A stretch of DNA of 64,000 nt from Mycobacterium numidiamassiliense (GTDB lineage Bacteria > Actinomycetota > Actinomycetes > Mycobacteriales > Mycobacteriaceae), in contig NZ_FUEZ01000004.1 of NCBI RefSeq assembly GCF_900157365.1, positions 3,273,066 through 3,337,065 of the forward strand, in the 5' to 3' direction. The notes under the pieces were generated by a model. The model did not search any database. It was not told the origin of the DNA and worked only from the letters and a program-made list of their open reading frames with translations. This document shows, piece by piece, positions 50,913-59,620 of this stretch (position 1 is its first letter; every line of letters begins with the position of its first letter). The translations under genes and the position numbers were made by a program.

Positions 50913-51590
50913 ATGGCAGTGGAGGTGCTGGTAACCGGCGGAGACACGGAGCTGGGGCGGACGGTTGCCGAGGGCTTTCGCGATGACGGCCACAAAGTGA
51001 CCCTCGTGGGTGCTCGCCGCAGCGATCTCGAGGTCGCGGCCAAGGAGCTGGACGTCGACGCGATTGTCTGCGACATCACCGACCCGGCCAGTCTCGAAGA
51101 CGCTCGCGGGCTGTTCCCCCACCACCTGGACACCATCGTCAACGTGCCGGCCCCCACCTGGGATGCCGGCGACCCGCGCACCTACTCGATGGCCGATACC
51201 GCCAAAGCCTGGCGCAACACCCTCGACACGACTGTGTTGTCGGCTGTGCTCACGGTGCAGGCCGTCGGCGACCATCTGCGCTCGGGCGGTTCCATCATCA
51301 GCGTGGTGCCGGAGAACCCACCGGCGGGCGGCGCCGACGCTGCGATCAAAGCGACACTCTCGAACTGGGTCGCCGGGCAGGCGACCGTTTTCGGCACCCG
51401 CGGTATCACGGTGAACGTCGTGGCCAGCGGCCGCAGCGTCCAGGCCGGTTACGACGGGCTTTCGCGCACACCGCCCTCTGTCGCGGCCGAGGTCGCGCGG
51501 TTGGCCCTGTTCCTGACCACCCCCGCGGCACGTCACATCACCGGCCAGACGCTGCACGTCAGCCACGGCGCGCTCGCGCAGTTCGCCTAA
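50913..51590 (+). CDS. Degenerate SDR-type oxidoreductase (Rv1856c-like)
   Basis: A 225-aa SDR-fold protein starting MAVEVLVTGGDTELGRTVAEGF, in which GGDTELG replaces the usual TGxxxGxG. The expected active-site YxxxK is replaced by an alanine-rich stretch (GGADAAIKATLSNWVAG), so oxidoreductase activity is doubtful. C-terminal LALFLTTPAARHITGQTLHVSHGAL is typical of SDRs. GAGGAGG precedes ATG 50913. It corresponds to Rv1856c by position. Confidence 0.82.
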   Translation: MAVEVLVTGGDTELGRTVAEGFRDDGHKVTLVGARRSDLEVAAKELDVDAIVCDITDPASLEDARGLFPHHLDTIVNVPAPTWDAGDPRTYSMADTAKAWRNTLDTTVLSAVLTVQAVGDHLRSGGSIISVVPENPPAGGADAAIKATLSNWVAGQATVFGTRGITVNVVASGRSVQAGYDGLSRTPPSVAAEVARLALFLTTPAARHITGQTLHVSHGALAQFA

Positions 51591-51651
51591 GGCTCTTTCG
51601 CTCTCAGCTGAGAGTCTTCCGCTTTCCAGGGCGATCACTACGGTAGGAACC

Positions 51652-52569
51652 GTGGCTATTCGACTTGGCTTTCAGATCCCGAACTTCTCCTACGGCACCG
51701 GGGTAGAGCAACTCTTCCCCACGGTCATCGCGCAGGCCCAAGAGGCCGAATCGGCCGGATTCGACTCGGTCTTCCTGATGGACCACTTCTACCAACTGCC
51801 CATGCTGGGCGAACCCGACCAGCCGATGCTGGAGGCCTACACGGCGCTCGGCGCGCTGGCCACCGCGACCGAGCGGGTACAGCTCGGCACGCTGGTGACC
51901 GGCAACACCTATCGCAATCCGACGCTGCTCGCCAAGACGATCACCACCCTCGACGTGGTGAGCCAAGGCCGGGCCATCCTGGGCATCGGTACGGGCTGGT
52001 TCGAACTCGAACACGACCAGCTGGGCTTCGACTTCGGCACCTTCACCGATAGGTTCAACCGGCTCGACGAGGCGCTGCAGATCATCCTGCCGATGATCAA
52101 GGGTGAGCGCCCGACTTTCGCGGGGACCTATTACCGCGCTACCGAGGCGATGGCCAATCCTCGCTTCCGCGAACACATTCCGCTGATGATCGGTGGCAGC
52201 GGCGAGAAGAAGACGATCCCGCTCGCCGCACGGCATTTCGACCACCTCAATGTGATTGCCGGCTTCGACGAGCTGCCGCGCAAGTTGCAGGTAGTGCGCG
52301 AGCAGTGCGAGAAGATCGGCCGCGACCCGGCCACCCTGGAGACCAGCCAGCTGATCACCGTGTTGCTTGACGACAGCATCAAACCCGACCAGATTCCGGC
52401 CGAGATGACCCAGCGGATGGCGGCGGGTAGCCCCGATTCGGTTGCCGACCAACTCAAGACGAAGGTGATCGACGCGGGCATCGACAGCCTTATCGTCAAC
52501 ATCCCCTTCTACACGCCTGGTGTGGTGAAGGCGGCCGGAGATGCGTTGCGGCCCTTGGTCGGTCTGTAA
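51652..52569 (+). CDS. F420/flavin-dependent luciferase-like monooxygenase (Rv1855c-like)
   Basis: A 305-aa LLM-family TIM-barrel enzyme. Features: RLGFQIPNFSYGTGVEQLFP, SVFLMDHFYQ (cofactor contact), LGTLVTGNTYRNPTLLAKTITTLDVVSQGRAILGIGTGW, and IPLMIGGSGEKKTIPLAARHFD. Members use F420 or FMN; F420 is plausible in mycobacteria. GTG 51652 begins right at the barrel's first strand. It is 62 bp after the SDR-like gene and 176 bp before ndh. Confidence 0.87.
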   Translation: MAIRLGFQIPNFSYGTGVEQLFPTVIAQAQEAESAGFDSVFLMDHFYQLPMLGEPDQPMLEAYTALGALATATERVQLGTLVTGNTYRNPTLLAKTITTLDVVSQGRAILGIGTGWFELEHDQLGFDFGTFTDRFNRLDEALQIILPMIKGERPTFAGTYYRATEAMANPRFREHIPLMIGGSGEKKTIPLAARHFDHLNVIAGFDELPRKLQVVREQCEKIGRDPATLETSQLITVLLDDSIKPDQIPAEMTQRMAAGSPDSVADQLKTKVIDAGIDSLIVNIPFYTPGVVKAAGDALRPLVGL

Positions 52570-52745
52570 CGGGGGCCTCAATCGGTCGCCCGGCATGACG
52601 CGAATCACGTTGTTGCGACCTGGCACAACGGGCCGGTGTGGTTGATGGCACAGGCTCACGATGGGGACTTTGCGCTGCGCGATGACTAGCGTGGTAGCTA
52701 ACTGTCTTTGTCGCGTCGAGGAGCCCCGTCAGGAGCCGAAAAACC

Positions 52746-54137
52746 ATGAGTCCCCAGCCGGAAGTCACAGCTGAGCCGAAGCGTCGACACCAGGTCGTCA
52801 TCATCGGATCGGGATTCGGTGGACTCAATGCGGCAAAGAAGCTCAAGCACGCCGACGTCGACATCAAAATGATCGCGCGCACCACGCATCACTTGTTCCA
52901 GCCGTTGTTGTATCAAGTGGCGACCGGGATCATCTCCGAAGGTGAAATCGCCCCCGCGACCCGGGTGGTGCTGCGCAAGCAGCGCAATGTCCAGGTGCTG
53001 CTCGGCAACGTCACCCACATCGACCTGGAGGGCAAGCGGGTCGTCTCGGACCTGCTCGGCCACAGCTACGAAACGCCTTACGACACTTTGATCGTCGCTG
53101 CCGGTGCGGGCCAGTCGTACTTCGGCAACGACCATTTCGCCGAATTCGCGCCCGGCATGAAGTCGATCGACGACGCGCTGGAACTGCGTGGCCGGATCCT
53201 GAGCGCCTTCGAAGCGGCGGAACGATCAAACGACCCGGAACGCCGCAAGAAGTTGTTGACCTTCACAGTCGTCGGTGCTGGACCCACCGGCGTCGAAATG
53301 GCCGGGCAGATAGCTGAATTGGCCGACCACACTCTCAAAGGCGCGTTCCGGCATATCGATTCGACGAAGGCTCGGGTGATCCTGCTCGACGCCGCGCCGG
53401 CGGTGCTGCCGCCGATGGGCGAAAAGCTGGGTGAACGCGCGGCCGCCCGCCTGGAGAAGATGGGCGTGGAGATTCAGCTGGGTGCGATGGTCACCGACGT
53501 GGACCGCGACGGCATCACCGTCAAGGACTCCGATGGCACCATCCGCCGCATCGAATCGGCGTGCAAGGTCTGGTCCGCCGGGGTGCAGGCCAGCCGGCTC
53601 GGCCGGGATCTGGCCGAGCAGTCGGCGGTCGAACTCGACCGCGCCGGGCGGGTGCAAGTGCTGCCCGATCTGTCCATCCCGGAGCACCCGAACGTGTTCG
53701 TCGTCGGCGATATGGCTGCCGTTGACGGTGTGCCCGGCGTCGCGCAGGGTGCGATTCAGGGCGCCAAGTACGTGGCCAAGACGATCAAGGCCGAATTGCT
53801 GGGTGCCGACCCGGCCGAGCGTGAGCCGTTCCAGTATTTCGACAAGGGTTCGATGGCCACGGTGTCGCGGTTCTCCGCGGTGGCCAAGATCGGTCCGCTG
53901 GAGTTCAGCGGCTTCATCGCTTGGCTGATGTGGCTGGTGCTGCACCTTGTGTACCTGGTCGGTTTCAAGAGCCAGATCACCACGTTGTTGTCGTGGACGT
54001 TGACCTTCTTGAGCGCCCGGCGCAGTCAGCTCACGATCACCGAGCAGCAGGCCTTCGCGCGAACGCGGCTCGAGCAACTAGCCGAACTCGCCGCTGAGGC
54101 GCATAGCCCGCAGCTGGCGGCGAGGGTGGCGAGCTAG
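52746..54137 (+). CDS. ndh: Type II NADH dehydrogenase
   Basis: A 463-aa membrane-bound flavoprotein that passes electrons from NADH to menaquinone without pumping protons. The FAD site is VVIIGSGFGGLNAAKKL, the NADH site TVVGAGPTGVEMAGQIAEL, and the second FAD segment NVFVVGDMAAVDGVPGVAQGAIQGAKYVAK. A C-terminal hydrophobic stretch (FIAWLMWLVLHLVYLVGF) anchors it. Length and context match Rv1854c. Its 3' hairpin lies immediately downstream, and the urease genes next to it in H37Rv are missing. Confidence 0.95.
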   Translation: MSPQPEVTAEPKRRHQVVIIGSGFGGLNAAKKLKHADVDIKMIARTTHHLFQPLLYQVATGIISEGEIAPATRVVLRKQRNVQVLLGNVTHIDLEGKRVVSDLLGHSYETPYDTLIVAAGAGQSYFGNDHFAEFAPGMKSIDDALELRGRILSAFEAAERSNDPERRKKLLTFTVVGAGPTGVEMAGQIAELADHTLKGAFRHIDSTKARVILLDAAPAVLPPMGEKLGERAAARLEKMGVEIQLGAMVTDVDRDGITVKDSDGTIRRIESACKVWSAGVQASRLGRDLAEQSAVELDRAGRVQVLPDLSIPEHPNVFVVGDMAAVDGVPGVAQGAIQGAKYVAKTIKAELLGADPAEREPFQYFDKGSMATVSRFSAVAKIGPLEFSGFIAWLMWLVLHLVYLVGFKSQITTLLSWTLTFLSARRSQLTITEQQAFARTRLEQLAELAAEAHSPQLAARVAS

Positions 54138-54154
54138 CCGACCAGCCGGTCGGC
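54137..54154 (+). terminator. Hairpin at ndh stop
   Basis: GCCGACC-AGCC-GGTCGGC is a perfect 7-bp stem with a 4-nt loop starting at the last base of the ndh stop codon. There is no T-tract, as is common for mycobacterial terminators. The convergent thioesterase gene ends at 54227. Confidence 0.55.
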
Positions 54155-54226
54155 CCGCCAAATGGTCGCGAAATCTGTTGCCGGATAGCGTAATTCGCTG
54201 AAGGGTGCCCGTGGCACCGCGACCAC

Positions 54227-54646
54227 TCAGCCGGGCTCGACCTCGAGATTTTGCAGCCGCACCTGCCCCCGGGCCACCACCCGATCGTCCGAGTCGGTGA
54301 TCGTGACCAACCACAGCTGCTGACGTCGGCCGCGATGGATCGGTTCGGTGACGCCGTAGATCATCCCCGAACCGATGGAACGCAGGAAGTCCGTGTTGTT
54401 GTTGACGCCGACGACGTTGCCGCCGCCTCGGGTGGCGAGCCAGGTGTAGGCCGACACGCTGGCCATGCTCTCGATGATCGAACAGTAGACACCGCCATGC
54501 ACCAGTCCCATCGGCTGCAGCAGTTTCGGCGTGACCTCGAGCTGCGCGCGGGCACCGTCGGGGCTGAGTTCGGTGAAGCGCAGCCCGATTTCGGTGTCGA
54601 AGGGGGCGGTGAAATCCGGCGGGACGACGGCGTCTGACGTTGGCAC
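54227..54646 (-). CDS. PaaI-like hotdog thioesterase (Rv1847-like)
   Basis: A 139-aa hotdog-fold protein. The core PDGARAQLEVTPKLLQPMGLVHGGVYCSIIESMASVSAYTWL contains the HGG motif and catalytic Glu-like residue of PaaI-type acyl-CoA thioesterases. Then VNNNTDFLRSIGSGMIYGVTEPIHRGRRQQLWLVTITDSDDRVVARGQVRLQ. The acyl substrate is unknown. It is followed (leftward) by ndh, not by the urease cluster as in H37Rv. Confidence 0.87.
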   Translation of the reverse strand: MPTSDAVVPPDFTAPFDTEIGLRFTELSPDGARAQLEVTPKLLQPMGLVHGGVYCSIIESMASVSAYTWLATRGGGNVVGVNNNTDFLRSIGSGMIYGVTEPIHRGRRQQLWLVTITDSDDRVVARGQVRLQNLEVEPG

Positions 54647-54704
54647 GTTTTGTGTCTACACCATCGGTGACGTGGCCGACCGCGGCCGGTCGCCAGCCGG
54701 TGAC

Positions 54705-54808
54705 AAAAACAGGCGAGCCCCGTGCGCTACGGCACGGGGCTCGCCGATCGAGTAGACCGGGGGTCACTGCAGCCCTCAGGACACTCCGGCGGCCTGTTGC
54801 TCTCGACC
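54705..54808 (-). ncRNA. mrsI: Probable MrsI iron-responsive small RNA
   Basis: A leftward transcript of about 104 nt can be drawn between Rv1847- and blaI-like genes. Its 3' end is an intrinsic terminator: a perfect 14-bp stem (54712-54725 with 54732-54745, loop 6 nt) followed on the minus strand by TGTTTTTG. Its 5' end is set by a promoter (TTGCAA, 18 bp, TATGCT) overlapped by an IdeR box. M. tuberculosis MrsI (ncRv11846) lies at the same place and strand relative to these genes. It is induced by low iron and represses iron-protein mRNAs such as bfrA. Confidence 0.78.
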
Positions 54809-54814
54809 AGAATC

Positions 54815-54844
54815 AGCATAGGCAAGGCTGCCCTAATTTTGCAA
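54815..54844 (-). promoter_or_regulatory. IdeR box overlapping MrsI promoter
   Basis: Plus-strand ATAGGCAAGGCTGCCCTAA (54818-54836) fits the IdeR consensus TWAGGTWAGSCTWACCTWA at 15 of 19 positions. On the minus strand the -35 TTGCAA (54844-54839) and -10 TATGCT (54820-54815) are 18 bp apart, with the box over the spacer and the -10. Iron-loaded IdeR would block this promoter, so the RNA would rise in low iron. Confidence 0.72.
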
Positions 54845-54987
54845 GGTTTTGTTGCGTACTGTGGAACTCATGCGCGGCTGGGTCTTCGGCGACCGGTCGT
54901 CGGGACCGATATTTGCCAGCTGTCTTTACGACGGTCGGTAGTAAGCCGGAGTACGCTTTATTCGACCCTGATGGAGATGAACGAACT

Positions 54988-55404
54988 ATGGCCAAGCTGA
55001 CACGGCTAGGGGAACTTGAACGCGCGGTGATGGATCACTTGTGGTCCATGCCGGAACCGCAGACGGTCCGCCAGGTACACGAGGCGTTGTCGATGCGCCG
55101 CGACCTCGCCTACACCACGGTCATGACCGTGCTGCAACGATTGGCCAAGAAGAATCTGGTCTCGCAGATACGCGACGACCGTGCCCACCGGTACGCCCCT
55201 GTGCACGGCCGCGACGAGCTGGTCGCTGGCCTGATGGTGGACGCGCTGGCTCAGGCCGAGGACTCCGGGGACCGACAGGCCGCGCTGGTGCATTTCGTCG
55301 AGCGAGTCGGGGCAGATGAGGCCGATGCGCTGCGGCGTGCGCTCGCCGAATTGGAAGCGAACCAACGCAATCGGCGGTCGGCTGGCGCCACAGCGGAGGA
55401 CTAA
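54988..55404 (+). CDS. blaI: BlaI-type transcriptional repressor
   Basis: A 138-aa winged-helix repressor of the MecI/BlaI family. The DNA-binding region is GELERAVMDHLWSMPEPQTVRQVHEALSMRRDLAYTTVMTVLQRLAKKNLV. The C-terminal helices (residues 90-130) form the dimer. In M. tuberculosis BlaI represses blaC and its own operon. It forms a pair with blaR, 14 bp downstream. ATG 54988 has GAGATGAAC upstream. Length equals Rv1846c. Confidence 0.93.
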   Translation: MAKLTRLGELERAVMDHLWSMPEPQTVRQVHEALSMRRDLAYTTVMTVLQRLAKKNLVSQIRDDRAHRYAPVHGRDELVAGLMVDALAQAEDSGDRQAALVHFVERVGADEADALRRALAELEANQRNRRSAGATAED

Positions 55405-55418
55405 GGGACACTGAGGGT

Positions 55419-56369
55419 GTGTCCGCCCTGGCATTCACCGTTCTCGCGGTGTTTTTCGCCGGTCCCGCGCCCGCCCTCCTAGCCCGGGCGACGTGGCCGC
55501 ACCGCGCACCGCGCGCCGCAATGGTGTTGTGGCAAGCCGTCGCGCTGGCCGCTGTGCTCTCTGCGTTCAGCGCGGGCATCGCGATCGCCACCCGAGTGCT
55601 CATGCCCGGAGCGGATGGCCGGCCCACGGCCAGCATCATCGACGCGGAGGAGCGGCTTGGCTGGCCGCTGTGGGCGACATACATGGGTGTCTTCACCCTG
55701 ACAGTGCTGGTCGGCGTCCGGTTGATGGTCGCCCTGGCAAGGGTGGCCATCGCGAATCGGCGCCGGCGGGCCCACCACCGCATGGTGGTCGACCTGGTCG
55801 GCGTCGGTCACGACGCGGTGCTGACCGAGCCGTGCGCCGGCACCCGGGACCTGCGCGTCCTGGACGTGGCGCAACCTCTCGCCTACTGCCTGCCGGGTGT
55901 GCGCAGCCGGGTGGTGGTCAGCGAGGGAACGCTGAATGTGCTCGCCGACAATGAAGTTGCGGCGATCCTCACTCATGAGCGGGCCCATCTGCGGGCCCGG
56001 CACGATCTCGTTCTCGAGGCCTTCACCGCGGTGCACGCCGCGTTTCCGCGGCTGGTCCGCAGCGCCAACGCACTGCGCGCGGTGCAGCTGCTCGCCGAGC
56101 TGCTGGCGGACGACGCCGCGGTGCGCGCGACGGGGCGCACTCCCCTGGCCCGCGCGCTGGTCGCCTGCGCGTCGGGCCGTGCGCCGTCCGGTGCGCTGGC
56201 CGCCGGGGGGCACAGCACCGTGATGCGAGTGCGCCGGCTGTCTGGACGCGGCAACAGCATGATGTTGTCCGTCGCCGCCTATCTGGCCGCGGCGGCCGTG
56301 ATCGGTGTGCCGACGGTCGCGGTGGTCGTCCCGTGGCTGACCGAGTTACAGCGGCTGTTCACCCTGTAG
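55419..56369 (+). CDS. blaR: BlaR-type M56 membrane metallopeptidase (Rv1845c-like)
   Basis: A 316-aa protein with about four membrane segments (ALAFTVLAVFFAGPAPALLA near the start, ATYMGVFTLTVLVGVRLMVALAR, and C-terminal LSVAAYLAAAAVIGVPTVAVVVPWL). The zinc peptidase motif HERAH (HExxH) is in AILTHERAHLRARHD. There is no penicillin-binding sensor domain as in staphylococcal BlaR1, which is normal for the mycobacterial form. It likely cleaves BlaI or controls it after beta-lactam exposure. GTG 55419 follows blaI closely. Confidence 0.87.
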   Translation: MSALAFTVLAVFFAGPAPALLARATWPHRAPRAAMVLWQAVALAAVLSAFSAGIAIATRVLMPGADGRPTASIIDAEERLGWPLWATYMGVFTLTVLVGVRLMVALARVAIANRRRRAHHRMVVDLVGVGHDAVLTEPCAGTRDLRVLDVAQPLAYCLPGVRSRVVVSEGTLNVLADNEVAAILTHERAHLRARHDLVLEAFTAVHAAFPRLVRSANALRAVQLLAELLADDAAVRATGRTPLARALVACASGRAPSGALAAGGHSTVMRVRRLSGRGNSMMLSVAAYLAAAAVIGVPTVAVVVPWLTELQRLFTL

Positions 56370-56371
56370 TA

Positions 56372-56390
56372 CCCGCCCCGAATGGGCGGG
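56372..56390 (+). terminator. 7-bp hairpin after blaR
   Basis: CCCGCCC-CGAAT-GGGCGGG is a perfect 7-bp stem 2 bp after the blaR stop. There is no T-tract. It separates the blaI-blaR unit from gnd1. Confidence 0.5.
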
Positions 56391-56460
56391 CTGAGCAGTC
56401 GCCGCGGGGCTGTGCCACAGTGTCGGAAAAGCTTTGGAACGCAAACCTGAGAGGCGAGAC

Positions 56461-57918
56461 ATGAGTTCGTCGGATTCGACAACCGGGACGGCGCAAATCG
56501 GTGTCACGGGCCTGGCCGTGATGGGTTCGAACCTCGCCCGCAACTTCGCCCATCACGGTTACACCGTCGCGCTGCACAACCGGTCGATCGCCAAGACCGA
56601 CGCGCTACTCAAGGAGCACGGCGACGAGGGCAAGTTCGTCCGTTCGGAGACCATCCAGGAATTCCTGGACGCACTGGAGAAGCCGCGGCGCGTGATCATC
56701 ATGGTCAAGGCGGGCGACCCGACCGACGCCGTCATCAACGAGCTCGCCGACGCCATGGAAGAAGGCGACATCATCATCGACGGCGGCAACGCCCTCTACA
56801 CCGACACCATCCGCCGCGAGAAGGCGATACGCGAGCGGGGCCTGCACTTCGTCGGCGCCGGCATCTCGGGTGGCGAGGAGGGCGCGCTGAACGGGCCGTC
56901 GATCATGCCGGGTGGTCCGGCCGAGTCGTACAAGTCGCTGGGCCCGCTGCTCGAGGAGATCTCCGCGCACGTCGACGGTGTGCCGTGCTGCACCCACGTC
57001 GGCCCCGACGGCGCCGGCCACTTCGTAAAGATGGTGCACAACGGCATCGAGTACTCCGACATGCAGCTGATCGGTGAGGCCTACCAACTGCTGCGCGACG
57101 GCCTCGGCAAGAGTGCACCCGAGATCGCGGACGTCTTCGCCGAGTGGAACAAGGGCGACCTGGACAGCTTCCTCATCGAGATCACCGCGCAGGTGCTGCG
57201 GCAGAAAGACGCCAAGACCGGCAAGCCGCTCGTCGACCTCATCCTCGACGAGGCCGAGCAAAAGGGCACCGGCCGCTGGACGGTGAAGTCGGCGCTGGAC
57301 CTCGGCGTGCCCGTCACCGGCATCGCGGAGGCGGTGTTCGCCCGCGCGCTGTCGGGGTCGGTGGCTCAGCGCAAGGCCACTACGGGCCTGGCTTCGGGCG
57401 AGCTGGGCGCCAAGCCCACCGACGCGAAGCAGTTCGTCGACGACGTCAGTAAGGCGTTGTACGCGTCCAAGATCATCGCGTATGCCCAGGGGTTCAACCA
57501 GATTCAGGCCGGCAGCACCGAATACAACTGGGGCATCAAGCCCGGTGACATGGCCACCATCTGGCGCGGCGGCTGCATCATCCGCGCCAAGTTCCTCAAT
57601 CGGATCAAGGAGGCGTTCGACGAGGACGCCGATCTGCCGTCGCTGATCGTCGCGCCGTACTTCCGCTCCGCCATCGAGGAATCCATCGACAGCTGGCGTC
57701 GCGTCGTCGTGACCGCGACGCAACTGGGTATTCCGATCCCCGGGTTCGCCTCCGCGCTGTCCTACTACGACGCGCTGCGCACTGAACGGCTGCCCGCCGC
57801 GCTGACCCAGGGCCTGCGCGACTTCTTCGGAGCCCACACCTACGGGCGCATCGACGAAGATCCTGCCAAGCGCTTCCACACCCTGTGGAGCGGCGACCGC
57901 ACCGAGGTACCGGCCTAG
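56461..57918 (+). CDS. gnd1: 6-phosphogluconate dehydrogenase (decarboxylating)
   Basis: A 485-aa enzyme that oxidises 6-phosphogluconate to ribulose 5-phosphate in the pentose phosphate pathway. The cofactor loop is GLAVMGSNLARNFAHHGYTVALHNR. The active-site segments are VGAGISGGEEGALNGPSIMPGG and GHFVKMVHNGIEYSDMQLIGEAYQLL (catalytic Lys/His/Asn). The C-terminal domain ends with EDPAKRFHTLWSGD, typical of the long (NADP) form. ATG 56461 is preceded by GAGAGGC. Length equals Rv1844c. Confidence 0.95.
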   Translation: MSSSDSTTGTAQIGVTGLAVMGSNLARNFAHHGYTVALHNRSIAKTDALLKEHGDEGKFVRSETIQEFLDALEKPRRVIIMVKAGDPTDAVINELADAMEEGDIIIDGGNALYTDTIRREKAIRERGLHFVGAGISGGEEGALNGPSIMPGGPAESYKSLGPLLEEISAHVDGVPCCTHVGPDGAGHFVKMVHNGIEYSDMQLIGEAYQLLRDGLGKSAPEIADVFAEWNKGDLDSFLIEITAQVLRQKDAKTGKPLVDLILDEAEQKGTGRWTVKSALDLGVPVTGIAEAVFARALSGSVAQRKATTGLASGELGAKPTDAKQFVDDVSKALYASKIIAYAQGFNQIQAGSTEYNWGIKPGDMATIWRGGCIIRAKFLNRIKEAFDEDADLPSLIVAPYFRSAIEESIDSWRRVVVTATQLGIPIPGFASALSYYDALRTERLPAALTQGLRDFFGAHTYGRIDEDPAKRFHTLWSGDRTEVPA

Positions 57919-57953
57919 CGCGGTTGTCGGGGCGAAGGGGACAATCGAGGGCG

Positions 57954-59390
57954 ATGGAGTTTCTGCAGGGGCACCAGCCCGGCTATGACCTGACCTACAA
58001 CGACGTTTTCATCGTGCCGAACCGGTCCGATGTCGCGTCCCGCTACGACGTCGACCTGTCGACTGAGGACGGCTCGGGCACCACCATCCCGCTCGTCGTC
58101 GCCAACATGACCGCGGTCGCGGGCCGGCGGATGGCCGAGACGGTGGCGCGCCGCGGGGGCATCGTGATCCTGCCGCAGGACCTGCCGATCACCGTTGTCG
58201 AGAAGACGGTGGAGTTCGTCAAGAGCCGCGACCTGGTTCTCGACACCCCGGTGGTGTTGGGGCCCGACGATTCGGTCTCCGACGCGATGGCGCTGATCCA
58301 CAAGCGCGCCCACGGTGTCGCCGTCGTGCTGTTCGAGGGCCGCCCGATCGGTCTGGTGAGCGAAGCGGCTTGCCTGGGCGTCGACCGCTTCACCAGAGTG
58401 CGCGACGTGGCGGTGAGCGACTTCGTCCACGCCCCGGCTGGAACCGAGCCGCGCAAGATTTTCGACCTGCTCGAGCACGCCCCGATCGGGGTTGCCGTGG
58501 TGACAAACGTGGACGGCACGTTGGCCGGTGTGTTGACCCGTACCGGGGCACTGCGTACCGGCCTGTACACCCCGGCCACCGATGCCGGCGGGCGGCTGCG
58601 GGTCGGTGCTGCCGTGGGCATCACCGGCGACGTGGGCGCCAAGGCGCGGTCGCTGGCCGAGGCCGGCGTCGACGTGCTGGTGATCGACACCGCGCACGGG
58701 CATCAGGTCAAAATGCTGGACGCGATCAAGACCGTCGCGTCCCTGGACCTGGGTGTGCTGCTGGCGGCCGGCAACGTGGTGTCCGCCGAGGGCACCCGCG
58801 ATCTGCTGGGCGCCGGAGCCAACATCGTCAAGGTCGGCGTCGGGCCGGGTGCGATGTGCACGACCCGGATGATGACCGGCGTCGGCCGGCCGCAGTTCTC
58901 CGCTGTGCTCGAATGTGCTACTGCGGCAAAGCAACTCGGCGGACACATCTGGGCCGACGGCGGCATTCGTCATCCTCGAGATGTGGCGCTGGCGCTGGCC
59001 GCCGGGGCGTCGAACGTCATGATCGGATCGTGGTTCGCCGGCACCTACGAGTCGCCCGGCGACCTGATGCGCGACCGCGACGACCAGCCGTACAAGGAGA
59101 GCTACGGCATGGCCTCCAAGCGGGCCGTCGTGGCCCGTAGTCTCGCCGACACCGCGTTCGATCGTGCCCGCAAGGCATTGTTCGAAGAGGGCATCTCGAC
59201 GTCGAAGATGGAGCTGAACCCCGACAGCGGCGGCGTCGAGGATCTGATCGACCACATCACCTCGGGAGTGCGCAGCACGTGCACCTATGTCGGCGCCTCT
59301 ACCCTGGCGGAGCTGCATGAGCGGGTCGTCGTCGGCGTGCAGTCGGCCGCAGGCTTCGCCGAGGGACATCCGCTGCCGTTGGGTTGGTGA
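57954..59390 (+). CDS. guaB1: GuaB1, IMPDH/GMPR-family CBS protein
   Basis: A 478-aa TIM-barrel protein with an inserted CBS pair (about 95-205). The barrel motif LLAAGNVVSAEGTRDLLGAGANIVKVGVGPGAMCTTRMMTGVG contains the catalytic Cys loop. CBS segments are LDTPVVLGPDDSVSDAMALIHK and GTEPRKIFDLLEHAPIGVAVVTNVDGTLAGVLTR. The C-terminus is VHDxxTSGV-like (DLIDHITSGVRSTCTYVGASTLAEL). Mycobacterial GuaB1 has been characterised as a GMP reductase with CBS control, not IMP dehydrogenase, so GMP salvage to IMP is the likely reaction. ATG 57954, 36 bp after gnd1. Confidence 0.92.
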   Translation: MEFLQGHQPGYDLTYNDVFIVPNRSDVASRYDVDLSTEDGSGTTIPLVVANMTAVAGRRMAETVARRGGIVILPQDLPITVVEKTVEFVKSRDLVLDTPVVLGPDDSVSDAMALIHKRAHGVAVVLFEGRPIGLVSEAACLGVDRFTRVRDVAVSDFVHAPAGTEPRKIFDLLEHAPIGVAVVTNVDGTLAGVLTRTGALRTGLYTPATDAGGRLRVGAAVGITGDVGAKARSLAEAGVDVLVIDTAHGHQVKMLDAIKTVASLDLGVLLAAGNVVSAEGTRDLLGAGANIVKVGVGPGAMCTTRMMTGVGRPQFSAVLECATAAKQLGGHIWADGGIRHPRDVALALAAGASNVMIGSWFAGTYESPGDLMRDRDDQPYKESYGMASKRAVVARSLADTAFDRARKALFEEGISTSKMELNPDSGGVEDLIDHITSGVRSTCTYVGASTLAELHERVVVGVQSAAGFAEGHPLPLGW

Positions 59391-59620
59391 TTATCCGCAG
59401 CCCGGGGGCACGTCGAGCCTGAACCTGCCGGATGTGTTCGCTACCATGTGAATTCCAGTGATTTCCACCAGCCGCGGTCGCGCGGTCCATTGAAGAGCGA
59501 AAGGGATGACGTGCCGCAGGCACCCGTCGAGGCCGTTGGCTTCCGGGCGAAGCGGCCGCCCCACCCGCCCAGACCGGCTACTCGGCCGGTACACCCAAGG
59601 TCCCGATAGCCGAGCCTGAT

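Noticed and set aside
57915..59369. A 484-aa minus-strand frame opposite guaB1
   Set aside because: It covers guaB1 end to end in antisense and is rich in His, Arg and Gly with no motif; guaB1 has a clear barrel and CBS domains.
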